DNA of 64,000 nt from Allomuricauda sp. (GTDB lineage: Bacteria > Bacteroidota > Bacteroidia > Flavobacteriales > Flavobacteriaceae): NCBI RefSeq assembly GCF_002699205.1, contig NZ_PABT01000029.1, forward strand, positions 30,126 to 94,125, in the 5' to 3' direction. The translations under genes and the position numbers were made by a program. Within the stretch, counting starts at the first letter, position 1; each line of letters opens with the position of its first letter. The notes below the pieces were generated by a model, which searched no databases, had not been told where the DNA came from, and saw only the letters and a list, made by a program, of their open reading frames with translations. Of the stretch, positions 36,846 through 46,900 are shown one piece after another.

Positions 36846-37679
36846 TTAGAGTGTGTTCGCTTTTAAGGCTTCTACAAGTTTAACACATTCTACCGTTTCT
36901 TTTACATCGTGGGCACGAATAATGTTTGCGCCTTTTAAAAGCGCCACCGTATGTAGGGCGGTTGTTCCGTTTAGGGCCTCCTGTGGTGATGATTCCAAAA
37001 TTTTATAAATCATTGATTTTCTGCTCAAACCAATTAAAATGGGCAAACCAAAGGTTTGGAACATATTCAAATGGCTCAAAAGGGTATAGTTCTGTGCCGT
37101 GGTCTTGGCAAACCCAAAGCCTGGATCAATAATGATGTCGTTGATCTTTTTGGAAGTGGCCTCTTGAATTTTTTCCGAAAAATAATATCTCAGGTCATTG
37201 ATCAAATTATCGTAGACAGCCTCTTTTTGCATGGATTGTGGCGTACCTTTCATATGCATCATAATATAGGGTACCTGGTATTTGGCGATGGTGGCAAACA
37301 TGGCATCATCCAAATTACCGGCAGCAATATCGTTGATGATCCCCGCTCCATGTTCTATACTTTCCGAGGCTACTTTACTCCGGAATGTGTCCACAGAGAT
37401 CAAAGTGTCGGGAAATTTTTTCAGGACAAGGTCGATAACAGGGATCATTCTACGCAATTCCTCCTCCTCCGTGACGTGCTCAGCACCTGGTCTGGAGCTG
37501 TAGGCACCCATATCTATAAAGGTTGCCCCATGGGTGAGCATATATTCTATTTGAGCAAGTATGGAACCCTCATCCTTGTACTTTCCACCGTCAAAAAAAG
37601 AGTCCGGGGTAAGGTTGAGAATGCCCATTACCTTGGGCGATGTCAGGTCCACAAGTTCACCTTTGCAGTTTATGGTCAT
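36846..37679 (-). CDS. folP: Dihydropteroate synthase
   Basis: Condenses p-aminobenzoate with 6-hydroxymethyl-dihydropterin pyrophosphate; sulfonamide target. The 277 residues show MGILNLTPDSFFDGGKY, GAYSSRPGAEHV, NDIAAG, MHMKGTPQSMQ, IDPGFGFAKT, LIGLSRKS and IRAHDV, all family motifs. It is the first gene of folP-cdaA-DUF3667 and divergent from the DUF1599 gene across 95 bases. Confidence 0.96.
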   Translation of the reverse strand: MTINCKGELVDLTSPKVMGILNLTPDSFFDGGKYKDEGSILAQIEYMLTHGATFIDMGAYSSRPGAEHVTEEEELRRMIPVIDLVLKKFPDTLISVDTFRSKVASESIEHGAGIINDIAAGNLDDAMFATIAKYQVPYIMMHMKGTPQSMQKEAVYDNLINDLRYYFSEKIQEATSKKINDIIIDPGFGFAKTTAQNYTLLSHLNMFQTFGLPILIGLSRKSMIYKILESSPQEALNGTTALHTVALLKGANIIRAHDVKETVECVKLVEALKANTL

Positions 37680-37774
37680 AAAAAATATCTGCTTTGTTGG
37701 GTTTCATTATCTTTGGCAAAGTGCTTTTATGCACAATCAAGTCGGACGAAATTTACGCAAATTAGCAACAATAC

Positions 37775-38317
37775 ATGCAGCATACTTCCGAACAATACGA
37801 TGAGGTGATACAAACCTGCCGGGAATTGTTTTTGAAAAAGGCCAAGGATTATGGTACCGCTTGGCGAATCCTGCGGTTACCTTCACTGACCGATCAGATA
37901 TTTATTAAGGCACAACGGATCCGGAGCCTTCAGCAGAATGAGGTAAGGAAGGTGGATGAGGACGAGCGTTCCGAGTTTATCGGAATCATCAATTATTCCA
38001 TTATGGCACTTATCCAAATTAAAAAAGGGGTTGTGGATCAGCCGGATATCGATGTTGAGGAAGCAATCGACCTCTATGATAAAGAAGTGGCCATCACCAA
38101 AAAATTGATGGAGGACAAAAACCATGATTACGGAGAGGCTTGGCGCGATATGCGGGTAAGTTCCCTAACGGATTTGATTTTGCAAAAGTTGTTGCGCGTA
38201 AAACAGATTGAGGACAACCAAGGAGCTACTTTGGTGAGTGAAGGGGTGGACGCCAACTATCGAGATATGGTCAACTATGCGGTTTTTGCATTGATTCATT
38301 TAAACTTAGAAGAATGA
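37775..38317 (+). CDS. DUF1599 protein
   Basis: 180 residues made of two tandem homologous halves: KDYGTAWRILRLPSLTDQIF near residue 30 and HDYGEAWRDMRVSSLTDLIL near 120, each followed by a helix with K/R-x-RI/VxxI(E/Q) and an NY(S/A)xxALI motif. This is the DUF1599 family, usually placed near folP in Bacteroidetes; the repeated D-Y-G-x-A-W motif resembles helical nucleotide-binding (MazG-like) folds, but activity is unproven. It overlaps the next gene by 4 bases (ATGA). Confidence 0.85.
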   Translation: MQHTSEQYDEVIQTCRELFLKKAKDYGTAWRILRLPSLTDQIFIKAQRIRSLQQNEVRKVDEDERSEFIGIINYSIMALIQIKKGVVDQPDIDVEEAIDLYDKEVAITKKLMEDKNHDYGEAWRDMRVSSLTDLILQKLLRVKQIEDNQGATLVSEGVDANYRDMVNYAVFALIHLNLEE

Positions 38318-39408
38318 GATATATAGTTTGGACATCAAGGATTTTGGTAGGAATACTGTTCATCATCAGTGGGCTCATAAAGTTGAATGATCCCATGGGC
38401 TTTTCCTTCAAGCTGGAGGAATATTTTAGCCCAAGTGTGTTGGATCTCCCCTTTTTGACCCCATTGGCATTGGCCATCTCCATTTTTGTGGTGATAGCCG
38501 AAGTAATTCTCGGTGTGTTGCTGCTAATTGGATTTAAGCCAAAGTTCACGGTTTGGAGTCTATTGCTCATGATCGTCTTCTTTACCTTTCTTACTTTTTA
38601 TTCGGCCTACTTCAATAAAGTGACCGATTGTGGGTGTTTTGGGGATGCCATAAAACTGACACCATGGGAATCCTTTACCAAAGATGTGATTCTGTTGGTA
38701 TTTATTTTGATATTGTTCTTCGGTAAAAAATATATTACCCCGTTGTTTAGCCCCAAGACCAATTGGATCATTGGAGGAGTGGCCCTTTTGGCCTGTGTTT
38801 TATTTGCCAATCATGTGTTGGCACACCTGCCTTCGGTGGATTTTAGACCTTATAAGATTGGCACCAATATTCAAGAAGGAATGTCCATGCCCGAGGATGC
38901 ACCACAGCCCATTTATGAATATGTATGGCGTTTTAAAGTAAATGGGGAGGAAGAAATTTATATTACCGAAGGGGATTATCCTACGGTTGATGGTGAATTC
39001 ATTGGTGTGGAAACAACTGAGATACAAGCTGGATACGAGCCGCCCATACATGATTTTACCATAGAACAAGAAGGCCAGGATTATGCGGCGGAGCTCTTGG
39101 AAGAGGATAAGTTGGTGATGGTGATAGCCTATGATATGGCAAAAAGCAACCATGAAGCCTTTGCGGAAGTTGCCAAAGTAACAGCGGAAGCAAAGGATAA
39201 AGGCTATAAAGTTATAGGGATGTCAGCTTCGAGTGGTGATATGGCCAACAAGTTGATCGACACTTACGGATTGGATTTTGAGTTTTATTTTACCGATGAG
39301 ACTACATTAAAAACCATCGTGCGTTCCAATCCAGCTATTCTGGTGCTCAACAAAGGCACCATAAAGCAAAAGGTACATTATAACGATTTTGACAAACTTA
39401 CTTTCTAA
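38314..39408 (+). CDS. DoxX/MauE-like membrane protein with thioredoxin-like tail
   Basis: 364 residues. The first half has four membrane helices of the DoxX/MauE type (RILVGILFIISGLIKLNDP is the opening) with the DCGCFGDAIKL motif after the third, as in the Bacteroidetes BT_3928 family. The C-terminal half looks like a thioredoxin/AhpC-like periplasmic domain (LVMVIAYDMAKSNHEAF, GYKVIGMSASS, VRSNPAILVLNKGTI) but lacks a CxxC. MauE-type proteins support disulfide chemistry in the periplasm; the lone DCGC Cys pair may be redox active (inference). Coupled to the DUF1599 gene and 27 bases upstream of tpiA. Confidence 0.82.
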   Translation: MRYIVWTSRILVGILFIISGLIKLNDPMGFSFKLEEYFSPSVLDLPFLTPLALAISIFVVIAEVILGVLLLIGFKPKFTVWSLLLMIVFFTFLTFYSAYFNKVTDCGCFGDAIKLTPWESFTKDVILLVFILILFFGKKYITPLFSPKTNWIIGGVALLACVLFANHVLAHLPSVDFRPYKIGTNIQEGMSMPEDAPQPIYEYVWRFKVNGEEEIYITEGDYPTVDGEFIGVETTEIQAGYEPPIHDFTIEQEGQDYAAELLEEDKLVMVIAYDMAKSNHEAFAEVAKVTAEAKDKGYKVIGMSASSGDMANKLIDTYGLDFEFYFTDETTLKTIVRSNPAILVLNKGTIKQKVHYNDFDKLTF

Positions 39409-39435
39409 ACATAACACTAAGTAAAAACAAATAAC

Positions 39436-40185
39436 ATGAGAACAAAGATTGTGGCCGGAAATTGGAAGATGAACAAGAACCTGCAAGAAACCAAGGAATT
39501 GTTGGCCGAACTTTCCGCCAAACTTCCAGATACCGACGCCGATGTCATCGTGGCACCAACATTTGTCAATCTACAAGCGGCCAAAACGGCACTTCAAGAT
39601 TCCACCATACAAGTTGCGGCACAGAACATGCATTTTGCGGAAAATGGCGCATATACGGGGGAAATTTCAGCGGATATGCTACTAAGTTTGGGTGTGGATG
39701 TTGTTATTCTTGGGCACTCTGAAAGACGTTCTTACTTTGGTGAGGATGATGCCTTATTGGCCAAAAAAGTGAAAACGGCCATTGAAAAGGACATGAAAAT
39801 AATTTTCTGTTTCGGTGAAGAATTGGAAGATAGAAAATCAGGAAATCACTTCGCCCTGGTGGAGAGCCAATTAAAAAATGCACTCTTTGATCTAGAAGCA
39901 AACGCTTGGAACAAAATTGTACTAGCCTATGAACCCGTTTGGGCCATTGGAACTGGTGAAACTGCCAGTCCTGAGCAGGCACAGGAAATGCATGCTTTTA
40001 TTCGGAAAACGATTGCGGATGCATACAATTCATCCATTGCCGAAGGTGTTTCCATTCTTTACGGAGGTAGTGTAAAGCCAGCGAACGCTGCCGAAATATT
40101 CTCAAAACCGGATGTAGATGGTGGTTTAATTGGTGGAGCCTCCTTGGTAGCTACCGATTTTACCGATATTATCAAGGCTATTTAA
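39436..40185 (+). CDS. tpiA: Triosephosphate isomerase
   Basis: Interconverts dihydroxyacetone phosphate and glyceraldehyde 3-phosphate in glycolysis. The 249 residues contain AGNWKMNK, AAQNMHFAENGAYTGE, the catalytic His in ILGHSERR, catalytic Glu in LAYEPVWAIGTG, and the phosphate loop YGGSVKP/GGLIGGASL. Normal length. It is 6 bases upstream of prmA. Confidence 0.97.
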   Translation: MRTKIVAGNWKMNKNLQETKELLAELSAKLPDTDADVIVAPTFVNLQAAKTALQDSTIQVAAQNMHFAENGAYTGEISADMLLSLGVDVVILGHSERRSYFGEDDALLAKKVKTAIEKDMKIIFCFGEELEDRKSGNHFALVESQLKNALFDLEANAWNKIVLAYEPVWAIGTGETASPEQAQEMHAFIRKTIADAYNSSIAEGVSILYGGSVKPANAAEIFSKPDVDGGLIGGASLVATDFTDIIKAI

Positions 40186-40191
40186 ATAACC

Positions 40192-41025
40192 ATGTCCATA
40201 GTTTACCTCGAATACGACTTTAAGATTGCCCCGCTCCAACCCGCAACCGATATTTTGATTGCGGAGTTGGGTGAATTGGGCTTTGAAAGCTTTGTGGAAA
40301 ACGAAACAGGGCTGTTGGCCTATATTCTGAAATCGGAATGGAAGGACATTGTATTGGAGGATCTCTTTGTATGTCAAAACCCAAATTTTGAGATCAGCTG
40401 GACCAGTAGGGAAATCGAACAACAGAATTGGAATGCGGAGTGGGAGAAAAACTTTCATCCAATTAAGGTGGGGGACAGGTGCATGGTCCGTGCTCCATTC
40501 CATCAAGCAGTTAAGGTGGATTACGATATTGTTATTGAGCCTAAAATGAGTTTTGGAACGGGGCACCACGAAACCACGCACATGATGCTGCAACACATTT
40601 TGGACAATGATTTTTCGGGGAAATCGGTGTTGGATATGGGGTGTGGAACAGGTGTGCTGGCCATTTTGGCCAAAAAGAAGGGGGCCAAGGACGTAGATGC
40701 CATCGATATTGATGAATGGTGTTTTATAAACACCCAAGAAAATATAGAACGCAATGGGTGTGCCGATATAAAAGCTTATCAAGGCGATAGTGGTTTGTTG
40801 GAAGGAAAACAGTACGATATAATCATGGCCAATATCAATAGGAACATCCTTTTGGAAGATATCCCCGTTTATGCCAAATGTCTTAAAAAAGGCGGCGCAC
40901 TATTTTTAAGTGGCTTTTATTTGGATGATTTGGGTGCAATTTCTTCAAAATGTGCCACCTATGGTTTGGAATATGAAAAAAATCTTGAGAAAAATAACTG
41001 GATTTCGGTAAAATATGTAAATTAG
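40192..41025 (+). CDS. prmA: Ribosomal protein L11 methyltransferase
   Basis: SAM-dependent methyltransferase acting on L11. The 277 residues have the PrmA-specific MSFGTGHHETTHMML, the SAM-binding LDMGCGTGVLAILAKKKGA, acidic DAIDIDEW and the NPPY-like IMANINRN. Located between tpiA and clpS, an order seen in other Flavobacteriia; the start is 6 bases after the tpiA stop. Confidence 0.95.
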   Translation: MSIVYLEYDFKIAPLQPATDILIAELGELGFESFVENETGLLAYILKSEWKDIVLEDLFVCQNPNFEISWTSREIEQQNWNAEWEKNFHPIKVGDRCMVRAPFHQAVKVDYDIVIEPKMSFGTGHHETTHMMLQHILDNDFSGKSVLDMGCGTGVLAILAKKKGAKDVDAIDIDEWCFINTQENIERNGCADIKAYQGDSGLLEGKQYDIIMANINRNILLEDIPVYAKCLKKGGALFLSGFYLDDLGAISSKCATYGLEYEKNLEKNNWISVKYVN

Positions 41026-41047
41026 AAAGACATAAACTCCGAGAAAT

Positions 41048-41323
41048 ATGGGCACCAAAGAAAAAGAGCTGGAAGATGTCCTTCTGGAAGAAGAGACGGT
41101 AAAAGAACACGAAATAGTGCTTTTCAATGATGACGTGAATACCTTTGATCACGTCATAGAAACCCTTATCAAAGTTTGTGACCATACCCCCGAACAGGCG
41201 GAACAATGTTCCCTTATCGTGCATTATAATGGAAAATGTACGGTCAAAACGGGTGAGTATTCGGTCTTGGAACCTAAATGCAGCAAACTTTTGCAGGCAG
41301 GTCTGAGTGCGGAAATTGTGTAG
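41048..41323 (+). CDS. clpS: ClpS protease adaptor
   Basis: 91-residue adaptor that binds N-degron substrates and delivers them to ClpAP. The core LFNDDVNTFDHVIETLIKV and TPEQAEQCSLIVHYNGKC, then VKTGEYS, match ClpS; the Asn-Asp pair and the His of IVHYNG are in place. A short charged N-terminal extension (TKEKELEDVLLEEETVKE) is normal. It lies 22 bases after prmA; an AT-rich weak hairpin follows at about 41353-41377. Confidence 0.94.
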   Translation: MGTKEKELEDVLLEEETVKEHEIVLFNDDVNTFDHVIETLIKVCDHTPEQAEQCSLIVHYNGKCTVKTGEYSVLEPKCSKLLQAGLSAEIV

Positions 41324-41499
41324 TGAACACTGTCATTTTTTTCTGAATTCTGTCAAAAAACAAGTCTTTGTTTTTGATAGATGATGTAAAATGGAAAATT
41401 CGTGAATTCTTTGTGGTGATTCATAGGCCTTAACCATTCCAATTCACTAAATTTAACCGTAACAACTCAAATAAATCCGCTAACCATCCATTCTGAAAA

Positions 41500-42108
41500 A
41501 TGAGCGAATTTTTTAAGGCCGAACTGAAAGATCGTTTTTTGGAATATGCATTGGAACGAAATGATTATTTTCAGGTCCAGACCCTTTACGATGAATTTTT
41601 GAGGCCAAACTATAGTTTGGAGTACGCTCAAAAATTAGTGATGGAAATTAAAGAATATGACCCAGAGCTCATTGATATTATGAGAGGAAATGGGATGGAT
41701 GTGTTTATGTTGGCTTCTACTTCCAAAACGGAGGATTTTTTGGATCAGGGTGGGTTTATGAACCTCTACGTGAAAGAAGAGGAAAAGTGGGATGTCTTTT
41801 TGAATCAATTGTCCAATGCCCCAAAACTAACTAAGGAAGAAAAGAAGCTGCTCAAAAAGAACAGTTCCAGTTCAAAGCGGGAGAAAACAATGCTTATAGG
41901 ACTTATTTCTGTTGTGGGAATCAGTTTTTTGTTTACGGTTGTCAGTATTTTTAAGGAAACTCTTTTTGAACCGGACTATGTGCCTGCCGATGAGTTTGAG
42001 CGCAAAATGGACCTCCTAAGGGAGCAATATATTTTGGAGAACGAGAAACTTGAAAAAGAACTGATGGGAATACGTCGGGAGTTGGATTCTTTGAAAAAAC
42101 AGTTTTAG
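41500..42108 (+). CDS. Membrane-anchored coiled-coil protein, unknown
   Basis: 202 residues of unknown family. The first 130 residues are soluble and helix-rich (MSEFFKAELKDRFLEYALER, YAQKLVMEIKEYDPELIDIM), then a lysine-rich stretch and one membrane helix (MLIGLISVVGISFLFTVVSI, about 131-150). The protein ends in a predicted coiled coil (EFERKMDLLREQYILENEKL, ELMGIRRELDSLKKQF). Orientation would put the N-domain in the cytoplasm by the positive-inside rule. The gene stands alone, 176 bases after clpS and convergent with the MocR regulator. Confidence 0.65.
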   Translation: MSEFFKAELKDRFLEYALERNDYFQVQTLYDEFLRPNYSLEYAQKLVMEIKEYDPELIDIMRGNGMDVFMLASTSKTEDFLDQGGFMNLYVKEEEKWDVFLNQLSNAPKLTKEEKKLLKKNSSSSKREKTMLIGLISVVGISFLFTVVSIFKETLFEPDYVPADEFERKMDLLREQYILENEKLEKELMGIRRELDSLKKQF

Positions 42109-42145
42109 GCGATTATCACTAGATATAAATATTTGGTCTGATGGA

Positions 42146-43624
42146 CTATACTTTTAGCCGTTCCATGATTTCACCCATTTTTAAAATGGTTTCTTTGATT
42201 TGTTTTGGGTTGACCGAGCAGAAACCCATAACCAGACCATTTGCACTATTGGGGAGTATATGATACTTGCTCAATGCATGTACCCGGATATTGTGTTCCA
42301 AGAATTTTTCTTCCAAAAGTACATCTGTAATTTTGTGTTTGTTGTGTGCGATTAGATGAAGCCCTACGCTCAAGGTATCCAACGAAAAAGAATCGCCCAT
42401 AATGTTATTGAAGTGTTGGATAAAAATTTCTTTTCTTTCCGTAGCAGTATCGATCACTTTCCTTAAATGTTTGTTCAAATGATCTTTCTCGATGAAAGCA
42501 CTCATGGCCTTTTGGTTCTGTCTGGATGCAAATCTGCTGGATTGTTGGTACAACGCGCTGACGGGGTCCACAAGTTGTTGCGGTACGATCATATAGCCCA
42601 ATCGCAAGGAAGGATGAATCAATTTGTTGAATGTGCCCAAATAGATGACCCTTTCTTGGGAGTCCATTCCATAGAGCGATCCCAGTGGTTTTTCCCAATT
42701 ACTGAATTCATGGTTATAATCATCCTCAACAATAAAAGTCTCCTTTTCTGCTGCCCATTTTAATAATTCATATCGCCTCAGCATGCTCATTTTTATACCA
42801 GTTGGATATTGACAAGATGGCGTGGTATATACAAATTTGGGTTGTTGGCAAGCTATAGTATTTAGATTAAGTCCCTCCTTGTCAACTTGAGCGGCGTGGA
42901 TATTTGCCCCAAGACTTTTAAATAGCCTATACGCCATTGGATATGTAGGGTTTTCCATTACAACTTCATCTTCGGTCTCCAGTAAAATGTTGGATACCAA
43001 GTAAAGCGAGTGCAAAGACCCGGTTGTTACAATAATCTGATCAGGGTGGCAATGGACATTTCTATACACTTTTAAATAATGGGCAAGATTTTCTCGAAGA
43101 CATTGCAGGCCAATAGTGTTGCAGTAGGATAATTCAGAAGGAGTAACTCGTTTCCAGTAATCATCAATAAGCTTTTTCCATATTTGAACAGGAAAAATAT
43201 CCAAAGGAGGAAGTCCTGGTCTAAAGGCTACTCCTTTTATGGAATCTTCTCCTGGCCACACGGCATTTTCAGAAAATGCTCTGCCTTTTTGGGAAAGCGT
43301 GGGGTAACCTCCCTTTTTTTCGATAGTGGAAATATGGAGTTTTATTTTTTTGTTCTTAGGAGCTCGTACGTAGTACCCAGAACCTTTTTTGGCGATAATA
43401 TAATTCTCCACTAATAGGAGGTCAATGGCTTTTAGTACGGTACTTCTGGATATGCCAAGGTCACTTGCCAAAACCCGCGAAGGCGGAAGTTGGTAACCGG
43501 TCTCCAAGGATCGGTTCAATATAGCTTTTTTGAACGCTGTATAGAGGTTGACATAAATTTGAGGTTGTTTTACATCCAAAAAAAAGCCATTTCGTGCTAA
43601 AAGGCCTTTAATGTTAAAATGCAT
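42146..43624 (-). CDS. MocR/GabR-type PLP-dependent regulator
   Basis: 492 residues with an N-terminal GntR winged helix (LPPSRVLASDLGISRSTVLK at 46-65, GSGYYVRAP at 81-89) fused to an aminotransferase fold I domain. PLP contacts are visible: EDDYNHEF with Asp 302, and GTFNKLIHPSLRLGY with the Schiff-base Lys at 334. Family members such as GabR and PdxR sense an amine, amino acid or vitamer through PLP. It is divergent from the SusC/SusD/D-aminoacylase genes over a 312-base gap containing direct repeats of ATTGGTATGC, so it probably controls that locus and itself (inference). Confidence 0.9.
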   Translation of the reverse strand: MHFNIKGLLARNGFFLDVKQPQIYVNLYTAFKKAILNRSLETGYQLPPSRVLASDLGISRSTVLKAIDLLLVENYIIAKKGSGYYVRAPKNKKIKLHISTIEKKGGYPTLSQKGRAFSENAVWPGEDSIKGVAFRPGLPPLDIFPVQIWKKLIDDYWKRVTPSELSYCNTIGLQCLRENLAHYLKVYRNVHCHPDQIIVTTGSLHSLYLVSNILLETEDEVVMENPTYPMAYRLFKSLGANIHAAQVDKEGLNLNTIACQQPKFVYTTPSCQYPTGIKMSMLRRYELLKWAAEKETFIVEDDYNHEFSNWEKPLGSLYGMDSQERVIYLGTFNKLIHPSLRLGYMIVPQQLVDPVSALYQQSSRFASRQNQKAMSAFIEKDHLNKHLRKVIDTATERKEIFIQHFNNIMGDSFSLDTLSVGLHLIAHNKHKITDVLLEEKFLEHNIRVHALSKYHILPNSANGLVMGFCSVNPKQIKETILKMGEIMERLKV

Positions 43625-43657
43625 AATTGGTATGCGGTATCTGATAAGATTGGTATG
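43625..43657. promoter_or_regulatory. Direct-repeat operator next to MocR gene
   Basis: ATTGGTATGC occurs at 43625-43634 and again at 43648-43657, same orientation, 23 bases apart (about two helical turns), immediately upstream of the MocR start. The core TGGTAT is the complement of ATACCA, the repeat bound by Bacillus GabR. Likely an autoregulatory site. Confidence 0.55.
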
Positions 43658-43755
43658 CTCAAGGTAGAGGTTTATCTATTAATTTTCAGTTTTTTAACAA
43701 AAAGTTCACAATGCGAATTCCAAATCCTACCGGCAGAACTTTCTTGTCCCATCAT

Positions 43756-43789
43756 ATCCATTCCGGAAATTTTAAGGATGGGAATGGAT
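43756..43789. repeat. 9-bp inverted repeat in MocR-SusC gap
   Basis: ATCCATTCC at 43756-43764 and GGAATGGAT at 43781-43789 form perfect arms around 16 bases, about 150 bases upstream of susC. It could be an operator or a leader-RNA hairpin. The rest of the 312-base gap shows no clear promoter box. Confidence 0.5.
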
Positions 43790-43936
43790 GGGGGGAAACA
43801 TATGTTTTGCCTTTCATTATAGTATGCTGCTTATTTAATGGCTTCAATTTGTTTATGCCCACAGTTGCAATAAACCATCGATTCCATTCACACCCCTCCC
43901 AGACCTTATCCTTCATAAACCTAAACCAATTTACTT

Positions 43937-46900
43937 ATGTTTAAGAACCAATTTATGTGCCTGTGTTCACTTTTGGTACTTTCATTTACTATCAATGCAC
44001 AACAGCAGGTTAGCGGAAATGTAAGTGATCAAGCCGGTCCTTTACCCGGGGTTAGTATATTGCTCAAAGGAACATCTATAGGGGTCATTACAGATTTTGA
44101 TGGAAACTACACCATTCGCTTAAAAGAGGGAAATGGAACCTTGCAATATAGCTATGTGGGGTACAAGACCAAGGAAATTCTGGTAGGGCAGCAAACTGTG
44201 ATCAATGTGGTGTTGGAAGAAAACACTGAACTTTTAGATGAGGTTGTTGTAACGGCACAAGGTATCAAAAAGTCTAAAAAAGCTCTTGGGTATGCCATTA
44301 CCAATGTAAGTCCCGAAGAAGTGGAAAACCGTCCAGAAGCCGATCTAGCCCGTACCTTACAAGGAAAAGTGGCAGGGGTGTCCATAACCCCGGCGGATGG
44401 TCAAACAGGTTCTTCCTCAAGTATTCGTATCCGCGGAGATATTTCATTGACAGGCTCCAATGCCCCGTTAATAGTGGTAAACAATGTTCCCTTTAATGGA
44501 TTGCTTAGGGACATAGATCCCAATGATATTCAAAATGTCAGTATCCTTAAAGGTTTCAATGCAGCAGTACTTTATGGTAGTGAGGGACGAAATGGGGTGA
44601 TTCTTATACAGACGAAGAGTGGTTCCGCTACTATAGGGGAAACCAGGACTACGGCAACCTATTCAACTACGGTCTATACCAATACCGTTTCCCAGTTACC
44701 AGAGTTTCAAAACACCTATTCCAACGGACTGGAAGGGGTCCAATTTGGTTCTACGGTTGTTTCTAATTTTGGGCCCGCATTTTCTGAATTGGATGAAGTT
44801 CCTCATCCGTATGCATATTTAGGTGACATCTTCCCGGAATATGCCGATAAAATGGTTCAAATAGAGGCGAAACCAAATAATGTAAGGAACATTTTCAATA
44901 TGGGAATAGGAACCAGCCATTCCTTTACGTTTGCAACTTCTAAAGAAAAGGTAGGGTTCAACTTATCAGCAGGTTATACGGACGAGAAGGGGATAATTGC
45001 GAATAATGACCTAAAACGCTTCAACTTAAGTATAGGGGGTAAGGCTAAACTAGGTGAAAAACTCGATATTTCTGGAAATATCGGGTACTCCACCAGAAAA
45101 GTAAACCTGGTTAATGGAGAGAGCATTTTTAATGTGGTTTATTATCTACCACGATGGATCGATCTTACCGAATTGCCCTATGAAAACCCTTTGACGGGAG
45201 AGTCCGTATACTACAGAAATGATACAAATCCACTTTGGATGCTTCATAATTCTGGTAATTATGATGATAAAGTTCGGGTTTTTGGTAATGTGACTGGGGA
45301 TTATCAGTTTACAAAAACACTTAAATTAACCTACAGGGCAGGTTTTGATAGTGAAAACTATACGGGGTTTGATTATTCCAACAAGGGTGGTTATGATGAT
45401 GATAGTTATAGATATGGTTATTTAAATATAGGGGACAGCAAAGAGGTCATTGTAAACCAAACAGTAATTTTGGGTTTTAATGGAGGGTTGATAAAAAACC
45501 TTACTCTAGATGCACAATTGGGGGTCAATAGTCAGATTACCCGATATAAGGGTAACTCTTCCAATTCAGATGGTCAGATAGTTTACGGTTTTCTTAGGCC
45601 AAGCAATTTTACCGCAACAGAAGCAAGTTATTCCAGTTCGGATGAAAATATGGCCGGTGCTTTTGCGCAACTGCAGTTTGCCTATAAAAATTATTTATAT
45701 ACTACCTTTTCCGGTAGAAACGATTGGGGCAGTACGGTGGAGCGTGACAACCGTTCCCTATTTTATCCAGGAGGCTCCGTGTCCTTTATTCCAACATCCG
45801 CGTTCAACTTTGGAGGCAATACACTTAATTATCTAAAACTGAGAGGGGCCTATGCCACATCATCCGGGTATCCTTCACCATACAGAACAAGGAGCACCTT
45901 GATTATAGACCCACTTAGGTTTGCAGCACCGGACGGCTCTTATCCCGTGACCAACAGATACAGTACCCGATATGCCAATCTTAACTTAAAACCAGAATTG
46001 CACAAAGAATTGGAGCTGGGGATTGAAACCAAGTTGTTTCATAATCGGGTTACTTTAGAAACCTCGGTGTACAAGCGTGTTTCGGAAGATCAAATTGTAG
46101 AATCACCAGTAGCTCCCTCCACAGGTTATGACAATCAATATATCAATCTTGGAAGAATAGACAGTGAAGGCATAGAGGTGGATTTGGGTGTGGATATTTT
46201 TCGGGGAGATAAATTTCGGTGGAACCTTAGAAACATACTTACTGCCAATGAATCCCTTGTTCGGGAAACGACCCCAACGGGAGCGGATATCAACATAATA
46301 GAAGATCGATATGCTGTGGAAGGGGAACCCTTTGGTGTTATTAAGGGAGACTATGCATTGCGTGATGAAAATGGAAACCTGCTTATTAGTGGCAATGGAG
46401 GAAATACTAGGGTAGGAGAGGTTATTAATAGTGCCGATATCGGATTGCCAGATAAGGTAATAGGAGATCCAAACCCAGATTGGAGGCTTACCACCATCAA
46501 CAGTATTGGGATCGGGAATTTTTCCATAAGTGCCCAAATGGAATACCGCAATGGGGGTGAAATTTATTCCTACGCAGTGAAGAATATGCTGGAACGTGGT
46601 GTGGCCAAAGAGACGGAAAATAGGGAAGGCTCTTTTGTAATCCCCGGTTTTTTGGCGGATGATGTTACCGGGGAACCATTATTGGATGGCAACGGGTATC
46701 AAATTCCCAATACCATTCAAATGAACAGTGGAAGGATAGGCTATTCCAACTACTATAATCCCAACGATTTGGCCATGTGGGATACATCAATTTTCCGTAT
46801 AAGGGAAGTTGCCGTGGGGTATACCCTAAAACCAAAGCCTGTTGACCGTCTTCCATTCAAAAGAATGGATTTTACATTGTCGGGGAGAAATTTATGGTAC

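Noticed and set aside
41324..41499. Possible small RNA or terminator between clpS and the next gene
   Set aside because: Only a weak AT hairpin (about 41353-41377) without a following T run; no RNA family features.
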